From Hyphomicrobiales bacterium (GTDB lineage: Bacteria; Pseudomonadota; Alphaproteobacteria; Rhizobiales; Rhizobiaceae), in the NCBI GenBank assembly GCA_900471925.1, contig UCGV01000016.1, forward strand, positions 1 through 64,000: a stretch of 64,000 nucleotides of DNA. Direction: 5' to 3'. Below are positions 1 through 7,418 of the stretch, piece after piece; the stretch's first letter is position 1, and each line of letters opens with the position of its first letter. Under the pieces are notes generated by a model. It had not been told where the DNA came from. It did no database searches and worked only from the letters and a program-made list of their open reading frames with translations. A program made the position numbers and the translations under genes.

Positions 1-416
1 TAATCCATGACATACATGGCGTACTTCTTGGCGCCGAGCTGGGTCATCAGCGCATCGACGATGTCGGCATAATGGCCGAACGTATAGGCGAACTTGGTGT
101 GATCGGGAGCATCGCTCTGGCCGAAGCCCGGGTAGTCGGGGGCGATCACATGGTACTTGTCGGCCAGAAGCGGAATAAGATTGCGGAACATGTGCGAGGA
201 GGTCGGAAAGCCGTGCAGCAGGAGCACGACCGGTGCATCGGCAGGGCCCGCCTCGCGGTAGAAGACATTGACGCCGTCGATCGTGGCAGAACGATAGTGC
301 GTGGTCACGATCGCAGGGTTTTCCTGAGCTGCGCTATTGGCTACAGCGGATGTCGCAAACATGGCAGGCATCACCAGCGTCGTTGCGAGCAGCAATGAAA
401 TTATAGATCGGCGCAT
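1..416 (-). CDS. Alpha/beta hydrolase, secreted, C-terminus cut by window edge
   Basis: The first 138 codons of an alpha/beta hydrolase are present and the rest lies left of the window. Residues 1-26 form a Sec-type signal peptide, so a periplasmic enzyme is likely. The oxyanion-loop motif HGFPTSSHMFR and the following DYPGFGQSD motif are typical of the haloalkane dehalogenase/epoxide hydrolase branch. The last complete codons read YVMD; in relatives this stretch continues as DYGAP with Asp as nucleophile, which would be residue 138. The ATG is preceded at 6 nt by a GGAGG-type ribosome site (423-429). The substrate cannot be inferred. Family is confident, function is not. Confidence 0.85.
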   Translation of the reverse strand, partial: MRRSIISLLLATTLVMPAMFATSAVANSAAQENPAIVTTHYRSATIDGVNVFYREAGPADAPVVLLLHGFPTSSHMFRNLIPLLADKYHVIAPDYPGFGQSDAPDHTKFAYTFGHYADIVDALMTQLGAKKYAMYVMD

Positions 417-766
417 TGTTATCCCTCCGTAATTTTCGATATCGAAAAGGTATTGGTGAAAACTATGCACAGCGGTCGGGAGAGGGACGAGTTAATAGTC
501 GTAAATCCGCGGGAAACCGACAATGCGTGTGCCCGCGAGAAGTGTGCGAGCGTGCGGACTAGCCGGCAGCTCTATCCTTCGTTCTTTGTCGATGATTGAT
601 GAGAATAATCTTATTTTCGAACATGCTGCGGCATGTCGTAGCAGGCCGCATATTGCCGCTAAATTGACCTTATTGCTCCGCGATTTTTTCCGGACCGGGT
701 GCTGTTTCACAAGGCGTCCGGCACGGCGCATACCCCCGTGCGCCATGAAAACCGGAGGAGAAAAAC
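417..766. other. Intergenic region, divergent promoters
   Basis: This 350-bp stretch separates two divergent genes. It holds the ribosome site of the hydrolase (423-429), the 16-bp palindrome at 433-448 and the ribosome site of the next gene (754-759). Short reading frames on both strands lack ribosome sites and recognisable sequence, so I call no gene here. Confidence 0.6.
433..448. promoter_or_regulatory. Perfect 16-bp palindrome upstream of the hydrolase
   Basis: TTTTCGATATCGAAAA is a perfect palindrome 17 bp upstream of the hydrolase start and just beyond its ribosome site. The position would suit a repressor operator over the promoter or transcript start. No regulator gene is visible next to it, and the cognate protein is unknown. 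Confidence 0.5.
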
Positions 767-1261
767 ATGCATAGACTTGCTTCTCTCATCATCGCTGCGG
801 CGCTTGGTACTGGCGCTTTCATCGCGGCATCAAGTGCTGACGCAATGACCATGCAGGATTGCAGTGCCAAATACAAAGCAGCGCAGGCAGCCAACAGTCT
901 GAACGGCATGAAGTGGAACGACTTCCGCAAGGCGCAATGCGGTACGGATACCGCAGCAGCGACACCGGCAAAGCCAATGGCCGCAACACCTGCAAAACCA
1001 ACCGCAAGCGATGAGCCGACGGCGGCCAATACCGAGAATGCGGCTGAACCGGCGGCGACCAAGGCCGTGGCGCCGAAGGGCGTCGTCTTCCCGGCCAAGA
1101 TCGATGCAAAATATGCCAGCGAAACGCCGGGCAAGGGCCGAATGCATACCTGCCTCGATCAGTACAATGCCGACAAGGCAAGCAACAGCCTGGATGGCCT
1201 GACGTGGATCAAGAAGGGCGGCGGATATTACAGCATCTGCAACAGCAAGCTGAAATCCTGA
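767..1261 (+). CDS. Small secreted protein with duplicated Cys-flanked module
   Basis: A 164-aa protein with an N-terminal Sec signal peptide (about residues 1-26, ending SADA). Mature residues about 31-57 form a module with Cys at both ends (CSAKYKAAQ then NSLNGMKWNDFRKAQC). A second copy lies near the C-terminus, about residues 127-160 (CLDQYNADKASNSLDGL then YYSIC). An Ala/Pro/Thr-rich linker joins them. Cys pairs at the module ends suggest one disulfide per module in the periplasm. Similar small secreted proteins occur in rhizobia, but I know no function. The start is set by GGAGGA at 754-759. Confidence 0.8.
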   Translation: MHRLASLIIAAALGTGAFIAASSADAMTMQDCSAKYKAAQAANSLNGMKWNDFRKAQCGTDTAAATPAKPMAATPAKPTASDEPTAANTENAAEPAATKAVAPKGVVFPAKIDAKYASETPGKGRMHTCLDQYNADKASNSLDGLTWIKKGGGYYSICNSKLKS

Positions 1262-1280
1262 GATTGCACATCGCATTGGT

Positions 1281-1304
1281 AGGCGCCGCGGCGAAGCGGC
1301 GCCT
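1281..1304 (+). terminator. GC-rich hairpin after the secreted protein gene
   Basis: A perfect 9-bp stem (AGGCGCCGC / GCGGCGCCT) with a 6-nt loop lies 20 bp after the stop codon. There is no U-tract, so it may be a weak terminator or an mRNA-stabilising hairpin ahead of the next gene. Confidence 0.5.
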
Positions 1305-1327
1305 CATCTGTGCGCAAGGAGGACGTG

Positions 1328-1678
1328 ATGAGCTTTTTCGACAATATCAGCAGCCTCATCGGCAATGCGATCAACAATCATCCGGGTGGCCTGAGCGGCC
1401 TTATGTCGGAAGCCTTCACCGATTTCGGCGGGCTTGACGGTGTCGTTGCCAAATTGAACGAGGCCGGCCTCGGGCCACAGGTCAATTCCTGGCTCGGCCG
1501 CGGCGACAATCAACCGATCAGCCCGGACGAGATCCGCTCGGCGTTGTCGAACGAGTATCTGGGCTCGATCGCCCAGCGTCTCGGTGTGCCAGTCGATCAG
1601 GTCGCCAATATCCTGGCGCAGCATCTGCCGGCCGCGGTCGATCAGGCCAGCCCCAATGGTGCCTTGCGGACACCCTGA
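1328..1678 (+). CDS. YidB-like DUF937 family protein
   Basis: A 116-aa protein with the composition typical of the YidB/DUF937 family: glycine-rich N-terminal half, then SPDEIRSAL and a helical C-terminus with LAQHLPAAVDQ. Cellular function in the family is not established. I chose the ATG at 1328 over an upstream in-frame start at 1310 because AAGGAGGA (1316-1323) sits at correct spacing and would lie inside the longer frame. It may be co-transcribed with the preceding secreted protein gene, with the hairpin at 1281-1304 between them. Confidence 0.8.
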   Translation: MSFFDNISSLIGNAINNHPGGLSGLMSEAFTDFGGLDGVVAKLNEAGLGPQVNSWLGRGDNQPISPDEIRSALSNEYLGSIAQRLGVPVDQVANILAQHLPAAVDQASPNGALRTP

Positions 1679-1747
1679 TCGCGCGCTGCGGTAAACCAGT
1701 TGAGGCTCTGTTGTGCTTTCATCGCCTTATCGATGATGGAATAAGCA

Positions 1748-2302
1748 CTAGTTTTCGATCAACTGGTCCGACACGACGCTGACAACAACTTCGTCGCTTC
1801 CGTTCGGATAAAGAGGCAGGTCGAGTGTGATCGCTTCCCTACGCTCCGCAGACGATGCCTCGAAGAATTTTCTGACGCGTCCCTGGCCGTTACCCACGCC
1901 GGCAGCCTTGGCACGTGTCGCGTCGACCAGGCGCTGCTCGAAGGCCGCCGCATCGATTTCCGCAAAAGCCAGTGTGCAGCTCTCGACAATATTCTCGCCG
2001 ACGGACGCCCGTGCCACGACCAGCGCCTGAAATGGAACATTGTCGCCCGCGCTCAGGTTCCAGCCTTCCAGCGCGACGGGATTTTCGAGGGGTACAAGGC
2101 TTGTCGCCATATCCGCAGCAAGAGCAGGCCAATCCTGCTCCTTTGCCGCAGCGACCGTTCGCTGGAAATCCGGTCCTCTGGCAAGGCAGCGTTCATTGAA
2201 TCGGTCGAACGGGTCCGGCTGGTCTGCAACTGCGACACCGGCAATGCTGGCAAGAAGCAGTACGGTTGAGAGGCCACATGTCAGCTTTAGCGTTAGAGCC
2301 AT
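1748..2302 (-). CDS. Secreted protein of unknown function
   Basis: A 184-aa protein with a clear Sec signal peptide (residues about 1-26, cleaving after VAVA). The mature part has two cysteines (about residues 39 and 108) that could form a disulfide. I recognise no catalytic motif. The ribosome site is weak, so the exact start is less certain than the frame. It converges with the YidB-like gene. No function is assigned. Confidence 0.6.
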   Translation of the reverse strand: MALTLKLTCGLSTVLLLASIAGVAVADQPDPFDRFNERCLARGPDFQRTVAAAKEQDWPALAADMATSLVPLENPVALEGWNLSAGDNVPFQALVVARASVGENIVESCTLAFAEIDAAAFEQRLVDATRAKAAGVGNGQGRVRKFFEASSAERREAITLDLPLYPNGSDEVVVSVVSDQLIEN

Positions 2303-2555
2303 GGGTTTGCCTGAAGGCCTTTGCAGGTTGTTGCTGGCTCCTGTTTATCATCGGAATGAAAAAGGAAAAATCATGTTTCCAATGCCTGCCAGCCTGGAAA
2401 AGGATTCTGACCGGCCAAGGCAACCTCTCTTCCTTTTGAGGTCGTAAGCAGTCAACATCAAAGAACCCGGGGTCGCTCGCGTTTCTCGTGAGTTACCATT
2501 GGTGAATGCTGTGAATTGAGAATGGAATAGGTTTCTATAAACAATCCCCGGCTGC

Positions 2556-3479
2556 CTAGATGGCGGCAGAGTTCCGTCTCATTGCCCCGGGACGAATGGT
2601 GTAGCGCCGGAATATCGCCCGACTTAGGGCCGCTTCAGTTTGATAGCCCACATCTACCGCAATCTGCCCGAAATGGTCCGGCGTATAAAGGATACGGCTT
2701 CTTGCAAGGCCTAGCCTCAGCTCTGTCAAGAAAGCGAGAGGAGGCATGCCGCTCAAGCGACGGAATGCGCGGACAAGCGTTGCCTTGGACACTGCAGCAG
2801 CTGATGCCAGTTCTTCCAACGTCCAGGCTTTCGACGGATCTGCGACCATACCGGCGGCTGCCCGAGACGTATCGCGCGCGACCAGCAAGGCAAACAACCC
2901 CGTCGTCGGCGGATCGATTTCGATGTGCTGGCGGAGCACCATCACAAATAACGCACTCGCGAGGCCCGAAGCGACGCTTGTGGAGCCTGCCTTTCCACCA
3001 TCGAGTTCTTCGCGGATGAATTCGATGAGATCCGCATAAAGTCTTATGCCATTTGCCTGAAGCAGGATGATGTTTGGAAGGGCACGCAGGATCAGATTCT
3101 GAGTTGCGTTTTCCAGATGGAGCCTGCCGCAGATAACTTCCGTCTCGATATCGACATCCAAGCTTTGCGCGAAGGTTATGTGGTCGCGGTAAGCCCTAGT
3201 GACCCCAGTGGGCTGCTGAAGATGGTCGCCGCCGTAGACAACATGTTCGTCACCATGCGGAAGGAGGAGAACATCTCCCGCAGTCAGCGATACAGGTTTG
3301 GCGCCTTTGCGCTCGACCTTGCACTCGCCCTTGGTCACGATGTGAAATGCGGCCCAGCCGGCATCGGTCGGTTCATGGGCAGAGCTCCAATGCCCTCCAA
3401 AACGGCAGAAATTTTGAAGTTCCGGGCGCACCTTCAACACGGGTGCGACGTGGTCAAAAGCGTCCAGTGGTGCAGACAT
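2556..3479 (-). CDS. AraC-family transcriptional regulator
   Basis: A 307-aa regulator. The N-terminal half is a cupin-like ligand domain (GHWSSAHEP, then LTAGDVLLLPHGDEHVVYGG) of the type found in regulators beside alpha/beta hydrolases. The C-terminal roughly 100 residues carry two AraC helix-turn-helix units (WTLEELASAAAVSKATLVRAF and FGQIAVDVGYQTEAALSRAF-like). The frame extends upstream to 3590, but the ATG at 3479 begins the recognisable domain and has purine-rich sequence upstream. It is divergent from the haloperoxidase-type hydrolase at 3886, its most likely target. Confidence 0.85.
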   Translation of the reverse strand: MSAPLDAFDHVAPVLKVRPELQNFCRFGGHWSSAHEPTDAGWAAFHIVTKGECKVERKGAKPVSLTAGDVLLLPHGDEHVVYGGDHLQQPTGVTRAYRDHITFAQSLDVDIETEVICGRLHLENATQNLILRALPNIILLQANGIRLYADLIEFIREELDGGKAGSTSVASGLASALFVMVLRQHIEIDPPTTGLFALLVARDTSRAAAGMVADPSKAWTLEELASAAAVSKATLVRAFRRLSGMPPLAFLTELRLGLARSRILYTPDHFGQIAVDVGYQTEAALSRAIFRRYTIRPGAMRRNSAAI

Positions 3480-3885
3480 AAATTCCCATAGTCCTTTGCA
3501 TTCCGCTGTCGTGCCACCGCCGCGTCGATACCGATCGAGACCGCTATGTATTGGCGATGCGATCTCTTTTCGTCGGCATTGAAGGCGCAATCAAAAGCTT
3601 TTCGTTTGCAGCCACCGCAATCACCTAGCATTCGGGTATCGCGGTGTCTGCAGTCTACATCCGTCTTGAGTGGCCGCAAAACGTACGGTTCCGCGCGAAG
3701 ATCGAGCGGCGCCTACCAATTCCTCACACGCAGATCGCTGCGCGAAGATTGATCCTCTCGGACATGCGTTTGAGCGTTCAGGCCATCCAATACAAAGCTT
3801 CATACGGGTATCTTCATTTCAACAAACCGACCACGCTTTACAGGAGCCGTGAAACTCTCACAGATCACCATCAAGGCGACCCAAA
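3480..3885. other. Divergent intergenic region with direct repeats
   Basis: About 400 bp between the AraC regulator and the hydrolase. GCGCGAAGATCGA at 3693-3705 recurs as GCGCGAAGATTGA at 3740-3752 (12 of 13 identical, same orientation, 47 bp apart). AraC proteins commonly bind direct repeats, so these are candidate operator halves. I see no gene with ribosome-site support. Confidence 0.4.
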
Positions 3886-4881
3886 ATGAAGGTACCGGAT
3901 ACGATGGATAACTCATTTTCGAACCTTACCCGTCGCGAAGCTCTGCTGGTGGGAGCCGCAGCTATCGGCACGGCCATCACGATATCAGCGGATTTTGCCT
4001 TCGCTTCCGATCCGACCACCACCCCAACAGAAGGAGACATTGAAATGGGATACGTACAGACGAAAGACGGTACCGAAATCTTCTACAAGGACTGGGGTTC
4101 GAAGAGCGCCCAGCCGATCATGTTCCATCATGGCTGGCCATTGAGCTCTGACGATTGGGACGCCCAGATGCTGTTCTTCCTGTCGCAGGGCTATCGTGTT
4201 GTCGCTCATGACCGACGTGGCCATGGCCGCTCGGCGCAGGTTTCCGAAGGTCACGATATGGATCACTATGCTTCGGACGCCTTTGCGGTGGTCGAAGCGC
4301 TGGATCTGAAGAATGCCATTCACATCGGTCACTCGACCGGCGGTGGCGAGGTTACTCGTTATGTCGCGAAGCACGGTGGACCGGCCGGTCGCGTTGCAAA
4401 AGCGATTATCGTGTCCGCCATCCCGCCGCTGATGCTCAAGACTGCAGACAATCCGGAAGGACTGCCAATCGACGTTTTTGACGGGTTCCGTAAGGCATTG
4501 GCCGCCAACCGGGCTCAGTTCTTCCTCGACGTCGCAAGCGGCCCGTTCTATGGCTTCAATCGACCGGGTGCGGCCAAGATCGAAGCGACGGTTCGCAACT
4601 GGTGGCGCCAGGGCATGGAGGGTTCTGCTCTAGCCCATTATGAAGGGATCAAGGCCTTCTCGGAAACCGACCAGACCGAAGATCTCAAGTCGATCGATGT
4701 TCCGACACTCGTCCTGCATGGTGAAGATGATCAGATCGTGCCGATCGCCGATGCGGCGCTTAAGTCCATCAAGCTCCTCAAGAAGGGCACTCTCAAGACT
4801 TATCCGGGTTATCCGCATGGAATGCTGACTATTCATGCCGATGTCCTGAATGCAGATATGCTTGCCTTCATCAAAGGCTGA
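3886..4881 (+). CDS. Non-heme chloroperoxidase-type alpha/beta hydrolase
   Basis: A 331-aa protein whose residues 54-331 match the cofactor-free haloperoxidase/esterase family at its usual length of about 275. The catalytic triad is visible: Ser150 in GHSTGG, Asp282 in GEDDQIVP and His311 in YPHGM; HHGWPLSSDDWD supplies the oxyanion loop. Residues 1-53 add a Tat-like leader (NLTRREALLVG followed by a hydrophobic run). A second ATG at 4045 starts the canonical enzyme and has a better ribosome site (AAGGAG at 4031-4036) than the ATG at 3886. Exported and cytosolic forms are both possible. The natural reaction of such enzymes is usually ester or lactone hydrolysis or perhydrolysis. Confidence 0.88.
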   Translation: MKVPDTMDNSFSNLTRREALLVGAAAIGTAITISADFAFASDPTTTPTEGDIEMGYVQTKDGTEIFYKDWGSKSAQPIMFHHGWPLSSDDWDAQMLFFLSQGYRVVAHDRRGHGRSAQVSEGHDMDHYASDAFAVVEALDLKNAIHIGHSTGGGEVTRYVAKHGGPAGRVAKAIIVSAIPPLMLKTADNPEGLPIDVFDGFRKALAANRAQFFLDVASGPFYGFNRPGAAKIEATVRNWWRQGMEGSALAHYEGIKAFSETDQTEDLKSIDVPTLVLHGEDDQIVPIADAALKSIKLLKKGTLKTYPGYPHGMLTIHADVLNADMLAFIKG

Positions 4882-5026
4882 TCTGCCGCGGAGCAAGTCA
4901 TTCGCCCGCGGCGAGTTCGCGAGGCGGAGGAAGACGCGCGAGCCTTTGTGCTCGCGCCCTATCTCGATGCTCTATCCATTCCACGAAGCTTTGGCGATTC
5001 ACGCTATCCTAAGGAGGAATTTGTCC

Positions 5027-6046
5027 ATGACGATCTTTTCCCGCTCATCCGCAGTCGACAAGATACACACGCCTGCAACAGAAGCCGAGCAAGCGAAGGT
5101 ATTGCTTTCGCGCCGTGGCTTTTGTCTTTGCTGCATCGCTTCCGGCACCTTCGCTGCTACCGGCTGGCTGACGCCCCGTGAGGTTTTTGCCAAGGCGCAG
5201 GGCATCGTTGATATGATCAAGTCGGAAGCTGCAAAGGCGTCGATCGACGTCACGAAGCTCCGCAACAACGTTTCGGTACTGATGGGTTCCGGCGGCAACA
5301 TCGCTGTTCTCAACGGACCTGACGGTAAGGTACTTATCGATGCCGGTATCGGTGTCTCCAAGGAGCATATGATCACGGCCCTTGACGGTCTCGGCAAGGA
5401 GCCGATCACGACGCTGATCAACACCCATTGGCACTTTGACCACGCCGACGGCAATGACTGGCTGCATTCGGCCGGCGCGACGATCTATGGGCACGAGAAT
5501 ACACGCAAGCACCTTTCGGAAGCCCAGCGCGTCGACGATTGGGACTACAACTTCCCGGCAGCTCCGTCCGGCGGCATTCCAACCAAGATCCTCGGCGATG
5601 CCACAGAGATGAAGCTCAACGGTGAGACGCTTCTAATCAAATATTATGGTCCCTCGCACACGGATGGCGATCTTTCGATCTATTTTGCTGAAGCCGACAT
5701 TCTTCACACGGGCGACACGTTCTGGAACGGAATCTACCCCTTCATCGACTATTCGACAGGGGGAAGCATTGACGGCGCGATCAAGGCAGCCAAGGCGAAT
5801 GTGGAGATGACCACGGACAAATCGATCGTCATTCCGGGTCACGGTCCGATTGGCACTCAGGCCGATCTCGTTGCATTCCGGGATATGCTGGTCACGATCC
5901 GCGACAACGTTGCGGCTTTGAAGGCCAAGGGCCGTTCGCTGGACGAGACGATCGCTGCAAAGCCGACTGCTGCTTTCGACGACAAGTGGGGCAAGTTCGT
6001 TATTGACCCGGCCTTCTTCACTCGGCTCGTTTACCACGGCATCTGA
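5027..6046 (+). CDS. MBL-fold metallohydrolase with Tat-like leader
   Basis: A 339-aa metallo-beta-lactamase-fold enzyme. Zinc ligands are visible at H134, H136, D138 and H139 (HWHFDH), H211 (SHTDGD), D230 (HTGD) and H272 (GHG). This is a complete two-metal site resembling subclass B3-like hydrolases and quorum-quenching-type enzymes. Residues about 27-46 (LSRRGFCLCCIASG) look like a Tat or lipoprotein-type leader with several Cys. The ATG at 5027 is preceded by AAGGAGGA (5011-5018), ruling out the longer upstream frame. It follows the haloperoxidase-type gene by about 145 bp in the same direction and may share its regulation. The substrate is unknown. Confidence 0.88.
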   Translation: MTIFSRSSAVDKIHTPATEAEQAKVLLSRRGFCLCCIASGTFAATGWLTPREVFAKAQGIVDMIKSEAAKASIDVTKLRNNVSVLMGSGGNIAVLNGPDGKVLIDAGIGVSKEHMITALDGLGKEPITTLINTHWHFDHADGNDWLHSAGATIYGHENTRKHLSEAQRVDDWDYNFPAAPSGGIPTKILGDATEMKLNGETLLIKYYGPSHTDGDLSIYFAEADILHTGDTFWNGIYPFIDYSTGGSIDGAIKAAKANVEMTTDKSIVIPGHGPIGTQADLVAFRDMLVTIRDNVAALKAKGRSLDETIAAKPTAAFDDKWGKFVIDPAFFTRLVYHGI

Positions 6047-6073
6047 GCGCCGCGCGATCGCAATCACGAATGG

Positions 6074-6104
6074 GCCTCACGGGATAAAGACAGTTCCGTG
6101 AGGC
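6074..6104 (+). terminator. Hairpin terminator after MBL gene
   Basis: A perfect 9-bp stem GCCTCACGG / CCGTGAGGC with a 13-nt loop begins 28 bp after the stop codon and is followed by ATTTGTCT. It is a plausible end of the hydrolase/MBL transcript. Confidence 0.6.
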
Positions 6105-6167
6105 ATTTGTCTGAACCGGCACGTGCGGACTGTGCGGCGAGCCGGCAAAGGCACATATTCACAACCT

Positions 6168-6392
6168 CTATTGATGCAGAACCTTCAGTAGCCTCAGTCG
6201 GTTGCCGGAAGCGAATTCAACGATGCGATCCTGCTCGAGTGCGGATAAAACGTCAGCAATCTCTTCCTGCGAGAAGCCAGCAGCATTCAACGGGACTACG
6301 ACGTCAAACAAGTTGACCGTCATTTCAGGAGCGGCCTTCATCGTGCGGAGCCTGTCGATGACGGCTGCTTCGGTGTCTTCAAATCGGCTCAT
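6168..6392 (-). CDS. Small protein, possibly winged-helix
   Basis: A 74-aa frame with predicted helices (EEIADVLSALEQ) followed by a strand-turn-strand end (RIVEFASGNRLRLLKVL), reminiscent of a small winged-helix domain. A GTG at 6437 would extend it by 15 residues, but the ATG at 6392 has GGAAA upstream. It converges with the MBL gene. I do not recognise a family and assign no function. Confidence 0.5.
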   Translation of the reverse strand: MSRFEDTEAAVIDRLRTMKAAPEMTVNLFDVVVPLNAAGFSQEEIADVLSALEQDRIVEFASGNRLRLLKVLHQ

Positions 6393-6611
6393 ATCGGTTT
6401 CCGAATTGTTTCCATGAGGATCAATGCGTGCCGACACCGTTCAAAGCGAACTAGCCGCCAATCTCCATTGCCTAGATTTTGTCGAGCAGGATTATTCCTC
6501 AGGGGATGGAAATTCGCACCTGCTCAGTGAGGCTCCGATTTTTCATATCGGTTTGCTGGAGAAAATCTGCAGGCTCCAGACATTTTTCATTTTCCTGCAC
6601 GGAGATACGCC

Positions 6612-6652
6612 TTGACGACAATTAATCTTTGAGAAATGCTAAGATGTCAGAC
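6612..6652 (+). promoter_or_regulatory. Possible promoter and operator of the FadR-type gene
   Basis: TTGACG at 6612-6617 and AATGCT at 6635-6640 give a 17-bp spacer. The palindrome GTCAGAC (6646-6652) lies just downstream, within ATGTCAGACCAA, which resembles FadR-family operators. This is a visual match only. Confidence 0.35.
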
Positions 6653-6695
6653 CAATTTCAGCGGTCGACTGCCTTAGAGAATAACTTGGGGAACC

Positions 6696-7418
6696 ATGAA
6701 GGCAAATGGTAGCGACAGGCCGATAATCCGGCCGCTTCCGGCAGTCGACCGTGCCCGTCAGGTGACGGAAGCGTTGGCGCATTATGTCGAGGATGCCCGG
6801 CTTCAGGCGGGTGACCGGCTGCCGGCAGAGCGTGAGCTGATGGCGGCACTTGCGGTCGGGCGCTCCACCATTCGCGAAGCGATTCGGCATTTTCAGGCGC
6901 TCGGCGTCATCGAGACGCGAAAGGGTAGCGGAACTTATCTGCTGAAACCGGTTTCGCGCGACACGATCCATGTGCCGCTTCAGTTCGAGACGCCGCATTT
7001 GCGCGATGTGCTGTTGCAGACTCTGGAGGTGCGCCGCGGCATCGAATGCGAGGCCGGCATGGTGGCGGCGCGGCGGCGCAGCGCAAAGGATCTCCTCGTT
7101 ATCGAGGAAAAGCTCTGCGAGATGGAGCGCGTGCATATCGCCAAAGGCGCTTCAGGCCCTGAGGATCTTGCCTTCCATCTGGCGGTCTACGATGCCACGC
7201 ATAATCCGCTGTTCCGCCAGCTTCTCGAGCAGATGCGAGAGACTTTCGAGCGGTTCTGGACACATCCTTTCGATCGGCAGGATTTTGCCCGCCGGTCCTT
7301 TCCCTTTCACCGCACCCTTTTCAACGCCATCGCTGCCCAGGATACGGAAGCGGCGCGGCGTGAGACACTGAAAATCCTCGACGTGGTCGAGGAAGACATC
7401 AAGGAAATGTCCCGATGA
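6696..7418 (+). CDS. FadR/GntR-family transcriptional regulator
   Basis: A 240-aa regulator. An N-terminal GntR winged helix (about residues 17-85, with GDRLPAERELMAALAVGRST and KGSGTYLL) precedes an all-helical FCD ligand domain containing FHLAVYDATHNP. The family typically represses the adjacent catabolic genes until a small acid or sugar effector binds. It overlaps the next gene by 4 nt (ATGA), so it is translationally coupled to the lyase and sugar ABC genes and likely controls them. GGGGA upstream of the ATG supports the start. Confidence 0.9.
   Translation: MKANGSDRPIIRPLPAVDRARQVTEALAHYVEDARLQAGDRLPAERELMAALAVGRSTIREAIRHFQALGVIETRKGSGTYLLKPVSRDTIHVPLQFETPHLRDVLLQTLEVRRGIECEAGMVAARRRSAKDLLVIEEKLCEMERVHIAKGASGPEDLAFHLAVYDATHNPLFRQLLEQMRETFERFWTHPFDRQDFARRSFPFHRTLFNAIAAQDTEAARRETLKILDVVEEDIKEMSR

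Noticed and set aside
492..746. 84-aa minus-strand frame in the first intergenic region
   Set aside because: No ribosome site, no recognisable sequence, and it overlaps the probable promoter of the secreted protein gene.
4885..4912. Inverted repeat GCCGCGG/CCGCGGC after the haloperoxidase-type gene
   Set aside because: The 14-nt loop and lack of a U-tract make it a poor terminator; such GC repeats are expected by chance here.
6424..6615. 63-aa plus-strand frame before the FadR-type gene
   Set aside because: No ribosome site upstream and no coding-like composition; the region more likely holds the promoter.
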